In this document: positions 50,979 through 60,040 of the stretch, piece by piece
Layout of the letters: each line of letters opens with the position of its first letter
How positions within the stretch are numbered: position 1 is the first letter of the stretch
Source of the DNA: Hyaloperonospora brassicae
Lineage: Eukaryota > Oomycota > Peronosporomycetes > Peronosporales > Peronosporaceae
Direction of reading: 5' to 3'
Length of the DNA stretch: 64,000 bases
Assembly: GCA_947650285.1 (NCBI GenBank)
Contig: CANTFL010000376.1
Span: forward strand, 1 to 64,000
Position numbers and translations under genes: made by a program
The notes under the pieces: generated by a model
What the model was told of the DNA's origin: nothing
The model's input: the letters and a program-made list of their open reading frames with translations, nothing else
The model's database searches: none

Positions 50979-52521
50979 TATGTCGTCTGCTGCTCCTTCT
51001 CGGCCTGCAGCAACAGGTGCTGCAGGTGCACGCGGTATCACACCGCGTGCGCACGATGACCTCAAACGTAGAGGTCATCTATTCTGGCGAGTCAGGCGTG
51101 TCTGACTCGGGCAATGCGCCTGAGGCGTCTCGCTCACCGGCAACGCCTCAGTGTTCGCCAAGGCTACTGCCGAACGAACGGACTCGTGATTTTCATTACA
51201 GTCTGTTCGGCAGTGATGACGATGATCAGAGCGGTGAAAAATATTATTCCTAACCATCACCGGCTCGTGCGTCTTCGCACGAGCGTGATGACGATGGCGT
51301 GGGCCGTCGTCAACCAGGGAGCCGTGGTACCGACAAGGGTACCACTGTAAAGCGTGATGAATCGAAGACTTGGCGTTTGCCCGAACGGCTCATCAATAGC
51401 TTGTCTCACGAGACAAGCCAACACCATCGAATACCCTTATTCGATGCAACTGCGCTTCACGGCTTGAGTTTCAGCGCGAAGAACTTTCGCGCTGAAGAAG
51501 AATTTTATCTCGATGTCTTTCTTAGACATCGATGGTACAACAGCAACCAAAAGCGTGACAAAGCATCGCTTTTGGCTGCGTGGAATGCGTTCGTCCAAAA
51601 CGTAAAGAATTTTGGACGAGAAGGGTGGCTCAAGAAATTTGAGGCGACACGTCTCAGGTTCGAAAGGCGAACGCCAACCGGTGCTAGGTACCGGTTGCAC
51701 TGTTTGTCGAGTGAGGCAGGCATTCCTTGCCTCACATGGGGAGACCCTTGTGCGAGTTGTGTTGACAACTCGCAGCGTGCACAAAGGGATGTGTATTCCC
51801 TAAATTCGCCCTGGGGAAGGGCACACATCTCGAGTGAGATGCGTGACGCGATTGCAAACTTGCAATCCGTCTACAAGCGCCTAGGGCGCGTGTTTACCGA
51901 TGGGCCACAGGACTCATCGGATGGGTCTCGTCATACTGGCGGACGAGACCTTCAACATCCATCAACAGCTGAGAGCGGGGCTCCCAGCTGTTCCAAGAGG
52001 GTCGATACCCCCGCCACTGGACGAGGTAGCTCGTCCTTGATCCTGAATCGTCACGGTGATTCAAGATACGCTCCACTAGAAAGCGTTGATCATCGTGAGA
52101 TTCCACCAAAGGATGTGGTGGAGGAGGAAAGACCTCCTCCAGATGATTCGGTTCACCATCTCGACCCTTACGAGATGGATCGCGCAATCGATGAATTGCG
52201 CGATGACTTGAAGCACGAGCGCGACCGGCGCTACGCTTTGACTGGTACCGTGCGGTAGAAACACAAGGATCACGAGGCTGATCGGGCGAGGGATCGCGCC
52301 GATTATGCCACTGCGCAGCTTCAGGTCGAGCGCGACGTCCGCTTCCTCGTTGGCGAGCTGGCGACAGCTCGCGGAGAGATCTCTCTTTGAGTTCTGAGGT
52401 CTCTCATCTACGCGACCAGACGGATCGTCTGGAGCGCGAGCGCAAGAACCTGATGGAGGTTGTTGAGCGTGGGGGATATCTTCATCGGAAGAATAAGGCT
52501 CGTACTGGCAGTACGGCCTGA
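50979..52521 (+). pseudogene. Antisense reading frame of the Gypsy element, coiled-coil C-terminus
   Basis: About 510 codons on the strand opposite to pol. One frame (51057-52258) is open except for TAA at 51251-51253 and TAG at 52256-52258. It continues past the TAG to TGA at 52388-52390, and after one frame change ends at TGA 52519-52521. An N-terminal piece from ATG 50979 (MSSAAPSRPAATGAAGARGI) is in another frame. The N-terminus is disordered, with an acidic GSDDDDQ patch. The middle is Trp/Phe-rich and looks globular (FRAEEEFYLDVFLRHRWYN, GREGWLKKFEATRLRFERR). The C-terminus is a charged coiled coil (MDRAIDELRDDLKHERDRR onward). I recognise no domain. It overlaps the integrase linker and chromodomain antisense. 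Antisense frames are known in some plant Gypsy elements; its function here is unknown. Confidence 0.55.
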
Positions 52522-52663
52522 GCCTCCCCACGTAAAACGTAGGATGCGAGCGCATCTTACATGGCAATTCGATCGTGTATGCATTGCCCTTGCGATGCAA
52601 CACTCGATATAGTCCCAACGTATTTCGGCAGTAGTTTACAACTGCCGACAAAAGTAACTGCAT
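51894..52663 (-). pseudogene. Integrase C-terminal domain and chromodomain
   Basis: At 52580-52663 the frame reads YRVLHRKGNAYTIELP and HPTFYVGRLRPY, the post-core (GPY/F-like) domain of Gypsy integrases. A linker follows. A second frame (51894-52187) then holds a chromodomain: [32 protein letters not shown] and [10 protein letters not shown], with the aromatic residues expected for binding methylated histone tails. It would steer integration toward heterochromatin. At least one frameshift separates the two, and the linker overlaps the antisense frame. Confidence 0.88.
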
Positions 52664-52693
52664 GTCCAGGTAAGTTTACCGTAGACAGTAGTA

Positions 52694-53125
52694 CTAGGTC
52701 GTTAACACAAAATGAAAGAACATTGCTCTTGTATTCTTGTCTGAGTTCCGTTTCTGACGGTCCACCGCGTTTGCGATGGAGTCCTGAACGAAACGAACTA
52801 TCGCCTCTCGAGTCAGCAGGAAGTTCTCTGCTGACTCGTTGTTTTGTCTTTCGGTGCGCTTCGTGCGCACTGCTAAGAGATTGCTCTCTTCTTCAGCGAG
52901 GTTGTCTTCTTCCTCGCTGGAATAATCGTTGGCGATGCTGAATATACCAGCATCGTCATCATCATCCGAGTCAATAATAGCGTCGCCGCTATTATTGAGG
53001 TGATCTTCTTCATCGATGTCGACCTGATCGACATCGGCATCATACGTGACGACGTTAGCGTCGACACGTGATGAGTAAGAGCCAAAACGGTTTTTGCTCA
53101 AACAATCCCTTCCCCTCTTATCCAA
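52694..53125 (-). pseudogene. Integrase acidic insert segment
   Basis: 143 codons between the catalytic core and the C-terminal domain. They contain an Asp/Glu-rich stretch (DIDEEDHLNNSGDAIIDSDD) followed by LTREAIVRFVQDSIANAVDR, the helix that precedes the GPY/F domain. The acidic insert is a family trait in oomycete Gypsy elements as I recall them. The frame is closed from the core by stops. Confidence 0.75.
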
Positions 53126-53993
53126 GAGTCACACTCTAGAAGGGCGGGCACACGTGGATGGCGTAAACTATTCACGTAAAACGGTGTGTGCTGTGTGGAA
53201 GCATGCACCGAATTATCCATGGCGAATTCCTACCCATGGTGGAATTCGCTCCAACTCGGAAACGAGTGGACATATCCTCGAAGGATCTCTTCGAGGACAC
53301 GGTTCGCACGTTCCGTCTGACCATCTATTTCGGGATGGTCAGAAGTGGACATCTTCAATCGCGTTCCAAGAGAACGGAACACGGATTGCCAAAATGCCGC
53401 CGTGAACCGAGGGTCACGGTCGGATACGAGTTCACGGGGTACTCGTGGAGTCTAAAGACCGTGTCGAGAAAGACACGAGCACAACCTTGAGCCTTGATCG
53501 ACTCAGGGACAGCAGCAAGATGGACCATCTTGCTGAATCGGTCAACAAACACAAGAATACCAGTATTCTTGTGAGCGTCTTCGGGAAAACCGAAGACGAA
53601 GTCCATTGAAACAGACTGCCAGCACTCTGTCGGAACAGGCAGAGGCTGCAAAGGCGCACGGGATGAAGGACTAGGCTTCACCCGTTGACAAACTTCGCGA
53701 GCAAGTATGTACTTGCGTACAAACTGATACTGGCGGGGCCAGTAAAAGTCACGACTTACCGTGAGGTAAGTCTTTTCCCTTCCACGATGGCCGCCTGTTC
53801 GGGCATCGTGACACTCATACATGATGCGTAAACGCAAGTCATGATGAGCGGGTACGACGACACGAGGCGTGTCGTCGTCAACAGCTGTATAATGCAGCAA
53901 CCCGTTGCGTGTACTATACCGATCCGATGAGGATCGGTACAAAGCCGGTAAATCCCTCATGGATTTACTGGATGGATTCAACAGATGATCCAT
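53126..53993 (-). pseudogene. Integrase zinc-binding and catalytic core, frameshifted
   Basis: The open part is 53355-53993. The zinc-binding HH pair is present (CHDARTGGHRG), but the first Cys of the usual CxxC is Arg (AREVCQRVK, near 53700). The first catalytic Asp is in SMDFVFGFP. After FRLHEYP near 53455 the frame shifts by one base. The second catalytic Asp (VSDRDPRF) and the Glu (DGQTERANR) are legible only in the other frame, down to about 53300. The enzyme would join viral-type cDNA ends to host DNA; this copy cannot. Confidence 0.9.
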
Positions 53994-54056
53994 TAATCGC
54001 AGGAGATCCTTATCTTCTGCGTATGCCTTTCGTACGTCGTCAAGTAAGCTTGACGA

Positions 54057-54542
54057 CTAAACACTGACTGACAGTGTCGCAACAGTGGGCTTATCCTCAC
54101 TGTTGGATTGTGCTTTCGGCTCGAAATCGGGCCGGCGCGAAAGCGCATCAGCGACGACATTGAGTCGTCCCGGTTTATACTCCACGTAGAAGTTATACTC
54201 CGCGAAGAAAGACATCCACCTCGCCATCTTTTGCGAGAGGTGTGGGCTGTTTACGGCCGTGCGTAGTGACGCATGGTCCGTATAGACAACAAACGGTCTA
54301 TCTCCCAAGAAATAGACGCGAAACTTAGCCAGTGCGTACTTCACGGCAAGGAATTTCTTGTCATGCACTGGGTAATTGCGCTCATGTGCTTGCAGCTGAC
54401 GCGACTGATAACAGATGACGCGTTCTGCGCCATCTGCATCAAATTGCATTAACGCACAGCCTATAGCTGATTCGCTGGCGTCACAGATCACATGAAATGG
54501 TCTGTCCTGATCTGGAATCGCCAACATGGGCGATTGCATCAA
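54057..54542 (-). pseudogene. Gypsy RNase H
   Basis: 161 codons that normally continue from RT: CDASESAIGCALMQFDADG, RQLQAHERNYPVHDKKFLA, VVYTDHASLRTAV and RLNVVADALSRRPD, covering the conserved Asp/Glu/Asp sites (DAS, E in HDKKFLAVKY replaced at the usual E position, TDH). It is separated from RT by in-frame stops (TAG and TAA near 54545-54590) and from integrase by a TAG. Hairpins look less dense in this block than elsewhere in the element. Confidence 0.92.
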
Positions 54543-54584
54543 GCTTTACTTAGTACCTTTAAAGAAACGCTGACAGTCAGCGTT

Positions 54585-56885
54585 CTATGCCCACTTCACA
54601 TTTTTCTTGAGTAAACAAGAAAGATGAACAGTCATATCGGCACCGTTGGGCGAGTACGTGTGCAAGTACGCCGCTAAGCTAAGGATCTTACGAAGTCCCT
54701 TGTCATCGACTGGCACTGGCCAGTCGGTGATCGCCTTCATCATTTCGGGATCAGGGCGTACGCCGTGTTTACCCACGATGCATCCAAGAAGTGGTATTTC
54801 GCTAGCCTCGAATATACACATCTTGAGGTTTGTGTACAACTTATACTTGCGCGTTTGTTGAAGGACTTGACGAACGTGAGTTCTGTGAACTTCAACGTCC
54901 GTCTTTCCGTCCGTAGCCCGGCTATGGACGAACACATCGTCGAAGTAACTCGGTGCGAAGTCTCGCACCGGTCTCAACAGATTTGTGACACATCTGTTGA
55001 ATGATGCAGGTGCATTACTCAGCTTCTGTGGCATAACTAGCCAATCCCACAGCATGCCGCTGGGGGTACTCACTGCTGTGTACTTGATGTCCTGTTCACG
55101 CATGAGGATCTGGTAGAATCCGTCCATCAGATCCACGGACAAAAAGATGGTACTCTTTGACATACCATCTATGATTACGTCCTTCCTCGATATCGGCGTC
55201 TGAGCCGGTACCGTTGCAGCATTCAACTTGTTGAATGAGTGCACTATCCGCCATCCTCCTGTGGCCTTTCGCACACAGAAGGTCGGAGAGCTGTGAGGGG
55301 AAGTTGATTCCCTCACATGGCCCGCTGCTAAGCGATCGGCAAAGAACTTGTCGATCGCTAGTACTTGTTCACGAGGCAGTAGCCACTGCTTCATGACACA
55401 GTACTTCGAGCTCGGTCTGAGCTCGATCTCTTGTCGAGTGCCTGTGTCCTTAGGCAACTCGCAAGGTACGGTTTCAGGGAACACATCCCTGAATTCGATC
55501 AAATACTTATACAAAGGATTTGCCTGAAGTGACTCCCAGTATTGAGACGTGTATCGCTCAATCCGAGTCTTCTCATCGAGGACACTTTCGTCCATCGATG
55601 ATCTGCTGAGCACCCGTTCGTTCTCAGCAAATACTGTGGCCGACCGAATATCGGCCACATACTCATCCTCTGTTACGAGTATGCAGATCTGCTTGACTTT
55701 GCCACTGCGCAGATCACGCAAGAACCGTTTCGGTTCTAGCGTTGGCAATTGAGTTATCTCCGAAGTTAACTTCGGAGGCACAATCAGATCAAGCGTATAA
55801 GCGCCTACGCTTGATCCGTCATTAACCAAGACGTTCAACGTCTCGGTTTCTTCCTGGGAACTTGCTTCCACAGGTTGCTGAGGGCCTGATCCCTCAGCAA
55901 GTGACTCTCGAGGAATTCCTTCCTCAAGTACGTGGGGACTTATTCCCTCGACGTCTTCCGACTGTGGCTGTGCAACCACAGTCAGGCACCGATCCTCTAC
56001 GGTCGACTCTCCATTCGACCTAGGATTACCGTGTTGCCACTTGGAGGCAACATGTTTCTTACTTCTCAGATGCTGCCCTCTAGGCATGCATCCATGTCCC
56101 GGTCCACTCGACTTATTCGAGAGGTGGACCTTCGGCGCAGCCTGTACTCCTGTACAGCGTCCGGGAGCTTGCTCCACAGTGTAGGGATCAGCTACACTGT
56201 GATCTTGTGCAGTCGTGCTAACGACTGTACCGCAAGTGAGGCCATCGCACTCACTCGCAGAACATCCACACGCTTGTGGACGCTCCAAGATATTCATCAG
56301 ATGGCCATCTGATGAACAAGCAGCAGGCATCTTCACGGATCGATGCTGCCAGCTCACCCTTGGCTCGTACTTTCTGAGCCAAGGTAATCCCAGGATGACA
56401 TCAAATTTGTCATCCAGATCTAGTACGATGAAGTCATCATCGTACTGTTCGCCCACTAACGTGTAGTGGATTCCTACTACACGTTTCTCAACGGTTATCG
56501 ATGCGCCTGTTGCAAGGCGCACCGTCATGCTTGTGAGGGGAATGTCGCGCTCAACGAACTTGAGCCTACGACCCTCTAGTGACTGGCTTCGAACAAAGTT
56601 GTTTGACGCCCCACAGTCTACTAGGGCACGAAGCGACAAATCATTTGTCGCTTCCAACTTCAAGGTGATGAGCGAAACGTCATCACCAGGTGCAGAGACA
56701 CACAATGATTGTGTATCTGGAGCAACTTTCGTCAAGAGATTTGCAGATTCTCTTGAGGTTGCTGGATCAGTAGGGCGCTCCGCCCCTACTGACCCCGACC
56801 ATTTTTTGATGGTCCGTCTCGCTGTTGCGGCTTCGCAACAGCGCTGGACCCACGCCCATTGCCCTTTCTGGCAAATGGACGACAA
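54585..56885 (-). pseudogene. Gypsy protease and reverse transcriptase
   Basis: 766 codons. The retropepsin-like domain has active-site LVDCGASNNFV (about residues 86-96) and the flap and C-terminal motif DVILGLPWL. After a long linker comes RT: FCVRKATGGWRIVHSFNKLN, LSVDLMDGFYQI with the first catalytic Asp, and SYFDDVFVHSR with the DD pair intact. RT continues through the connection region GKHGVRPDPEMMKAITDWPV. It ends at a TAG just after LLKKNVKWA, where intact relatives run on into RNase H. This is the longest surviving frame in the element. The N-terminal 30 residues read the gag C-terminus in a shifted frame. Confidence 0.95.
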
Positions 56886-56917
56886 TTTCGCTCAGTACTG
56901 TTTGGTACTGGACGTGG

Positions 56918-57939
56918 AGCACTACACTCGTATGCGTAGTGCCCTAACTTCTGACAGCGATTTTATTTCTTCATTCGCTTGTTGTTTGAAAAGCGAGGTC
57001 TCTCGCTCTCAACATAGCAGAGGTCCATTGGTTCTGGACCTCCGATCTCTTGTCGTCTCGGTGGACGATGAGTGTTTAAGCTAGCATGAGCCTGTCTCAT
57101 GCTAAAGACTTCCTGTTCCGCGGCAGATATCGCTTCTTCAAGCGTATTCAGCTCAAGGCGGAACAGGTGGCTCCTGACGGGCCCCTCTGCGAGCCCTTGC
57201 ATGACCACCGTAATCAACGTGTATTCATGGACTGGGTTGGCAGTTATACTACCCGCGAGGAGTCGTATATGTTGTGCGTAAGCGTGCACATCACGCTTAC
57301 CCTGCTTGAGTTTCAGGAGCTCTGAACGAGCCCTGAACTCAGCCCGTGGCGGCTCAAACGTTTGTCTGAGCCGGGACTTGAAGTAATCTAGCGACCTAAA
57401 CACATTTGGGTCGCTACTCTCGAGTCCCAAGGACCAATTTTGGCACGTCCTTCCAAGTGGGTCTGAGCAAATGTGAGTTTCATTTGCTCATCATCGACGC
57501 GACGAGCCCTTAGGGCTCAGTCGAGTTCGACAAACCATAGTAACAGGGAGTCCTCCGGGACTCCACTGTACTTGGAGATGTCAACTTTCATGATATCGGG
57601 ACGACGCGCATGAACCGTCCCGCCCACAGCAGCATGGGATTGCTGCTGTCTCAACAGCTCCGTCTGTTGAGCACCGAGTTCTCTCAACTGCTCGGCCTGT
57701 TGAGAGCCTTGCTGGTGAAGCAAGGCTACTTTCTCCCTTTCGGCGACAATTTCATATTGAATGAACTTGGCGATAGCGGCATGTTGTTGGTCTCTGTCTA
57801 GAGACTCCAACATGGCGCTAATGGCGAGTTCGCCTACGGTAGAACTCATTCGTTCTACCGCACCCCATTCGATGTCACTCAAATGGGTAAACCCTTCACG
57901 CGTGGCGTGAAAGGTCTCTTCACCATCCAACATGAACAT
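56918..57939 (-). pseudogene. Gypsy gag, interrupted
   Basis: Starts at the ATG at 57939 (MFMLDGEETFHATREG), with a Gln-rich coiled coil and RRPDIMKVDISKYSGVPEDS, and stops at 57517-57519. A frame change follows. The capsid core reads SRLRQTFEPPRAEFRARSEL, LKQGKRDVHAYAQHIRLLAG and PPRRQEIGGPEPMDLCYVES (56963-57430). A TAA then precedes the zinc knuckle, RCQKLGHYAYEC, whose first Cys position is lost at the stop. Gag would form the particle that packages element RNA. The start codon lies inside a hairpin with 11-bp arms (57924-57947). Confidence 0.9.
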
Positions 57940-57963
57940 GTTGGATGATGTGGTCCTTGGAAG

Positions 57964-57981
57964 GACTACAAAGTGCTACCA
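57964..57981 (-). other. Candidate primer-binding site
   Basis: On the coding strand TGGTAGCACTTTGTAGTC begins two bases inside the 5' LTR, as expected for pairing with a tRNA 3' end (TGG to CCA). I cannot say which tRNA. Confidence 0.55.
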
Positions 57982-57983
57982 GG

Positions 57984-58374
57984 TGTAACGGGGCACACCC
58001 TTGCGTGAACTTAACGCAAGGGTTTCGGTGCCCCGCCAGACGTACACGTGGCAAGCGAGGAAGCGTAGGTAGGGTAAAAGCAGAACTGTTATATTAATAT
58101 AATTAAGTCTTTAAACTACTGTCTCTTCGTTTGACTTAATTCAATTATACTAATATAACTGCATGTATGGTGACGTCTCGTCACCACTCATTGCGCGCGT
58201 CTTGCGGCGATTGGTGGGTTGATATCATCAAGATATCAACCAATGAGCAGACGCTTTGGTCGACGATTCAATTTCACCACTTTGGTGATATTGTTCAAAG
58301 AATATATAACTTCATATTCTTTATTGTCACTTTAAAGAAAGTGACAATTCCATGTAACGGGCTGCCCCGTTACA
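57984..58374 (-). repeat. 5' LTR
   Basis: 391 bp, TGTAACGGGGCA to TGCCCCGTTACA, homologous to 50393-50781. One end (58353-58374) is itself a self-complementary hairpin, GTAACGGG/CCCGTTAC. In the hairpin at 57997-58023 the loop is the reverse complement of that in the other LTR. Confidence 0.95.
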
Positions 58375-60040
58375 CATATCATCGAGGTAATGGTACGGCG
58401 AAGAGAAAAAAATGAGCCGGGCGACTACTGTTAAAGACAGAATGGAAAGATGTCCATCTGCCGACGCTGGATGAGCCGACAAGTCAAGTTGTGGACGTAC
58501 AGGGGCGGCAGTGTAATGCGCGCGAAATGATTGGCTTGTGCTGCGATCAAACGACCGCGACGGATAAGACGGCTCTACGCATTGGGGCTCAGCGTGGGAT
58601 GAAGCCGTGCATCGTAGCGTCAAGTTATGATGTTCGATGCGTTCCCACGCCAACCTGCGGTCATTTGCATCTGACAAATTACCACACCACTCACTTCCCC
58701 AGTATGGGGGTAAGCTATGACAATGATGCTGCTACGATGATGTTGTGCTCAAACGGAACGATAGAACACGAAGCTTGATTAGCATGGTCAGCGCAGCCAC
58801 GAGCTTTTCCGTGGACGTCTTACTAGGGCTTCAGACACTCGCACATGTACACATGTGAACGACGGTCTCGCCATTACTTATATGCATCATAGGTGCTTTT
58901 TCTCTTACCAACACTTGATCATTGACGACATGATCGAGCGACGGTCTAAACCCTTTAATTAAGAAGCAACTTGTGAACGGACAGCTGTGGAGTTGTAAAC
59001 AAACCACAGGCATTAGTCTAACAAAAGTCCCGGCCATATCATAACTGCTGATGATAACGGTAGCAATGCCTTTTGTCGTCCTTAGGTCTAGGCGAATGTC
59101 AACATCTGAGCTCGACAGTAGTTCTATTTCCAAAAATGCCGCAGCTCCTGTTAAGTCGTCGTTTCTTATATGATCTACATAGACGCTGCAATCAGAATAT
59201 TATATAGCAATCTGTAATTCTTATGTTTGTTTTGTAGCGAGCACTAATTTTAAGTGAAATCGCCATATTTTACATCCCAGGCATCGTCGTTATCGACACT
59301 TGTCACCCTTGGCACCATCCTCGACTCCATCGTCGTCGTATCTCATATATTATAGCGCCTCCGACTGTGGCAAGTCCCATGACTTCTCCCTTGGCCTTCA
59401 GATCTCGACAGCCATCAACCGGCAGCAACTAGGTCTTTGCATACTGCAATTTCTTGCGTGTCAAGCGAAAAAAAGCGAGCACAGAGCGACATCTTACATT
59501 TCCCAGCAATTTTTTCTGTGCGTGTGCTCGAGGTCCAAGCGTATGACCAAACAGAGTAAACAATAATGCATTAGTCGTTTCTGCACGTCTCTTTTTTACC
59601 GAGCACTGTAGACTTTTTATCGCGTGCGAAACACGCACACGGAGAATATACTTTGATCGGATTTTTTTTCTTGTTAGGTATTTATATTAGTTTACTAAAA
59701 TAGTTTAACCACCGCGCTTGGGTACGTCTACCTCATGTGGTACCGGTTACCTAACAAACTCGGAAGTGAAAGATACCATAAAAAGTGGGAATAGACGCGT
59801 TATCCACTCTGCGAGAAAGTTGTCGGATTTTAATTTCCACCGGAGTATAAATTTACACAAATCATTCTGAGAAGGGAGTATATTAGAGTTTTTACATCAA
59901 CATAAATCCTGTTCGCTTCTATAGCTGTAGGGGTAAGTTCTACCCCATTGCTGACTCCCAATCACAAGGTGCTTTTGCTCAGGTATTGACTGGTAAGGAT
60001 CTATTCAATGCTTCGCTACAGGCAAAGAAAAAAGGCAATA
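58375..60040. other. Spacer between the Gypsy and pogo elements
   Basis: No supported gene. Frames of 88-116 codons (58327-58677 -, 58831-59133 -, 59300-59566 +) lack recognisable features, and two overlap each other or the LTR. Confidence 0.45.

Larger units (their letters stand above)
50393..58374 (-). mobile_element. Ty3/Gypsy chromovirus, near full length, non-functional
   Basis: A 7982-bp LTR retrotransposon coding on the minus strand: 5' LTR at 57984-58374, gag, protease, RT, RNase H, integrase with acidic insert, chromodomain, polypurine tract, 3' LTR at 50393-50781. The gene order (integrase after RNase H) and chromodomain make it a Ty3/Gypsy chromovirus, in a style I recall as common in Phytophthora. 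Every coding block carries stops or frameshifts. The expected 5-bp target duplication is absent: GGATC precedes it and CATAT follows it. Between the chromodomain and the 3' LTR is about 1.1 kb that codes only on the opposite strand. The whole element is packed with short perfect hairpins (see findings). Confidence 0.96.

Noticed and set aside
50393..58374. Hairpin series as a CRISPR or other repeat array
   Set aside because: The arms differ from hairpin to hairpin, and there is no common repeat or regular spacer; the sequence is a retrotransposon.
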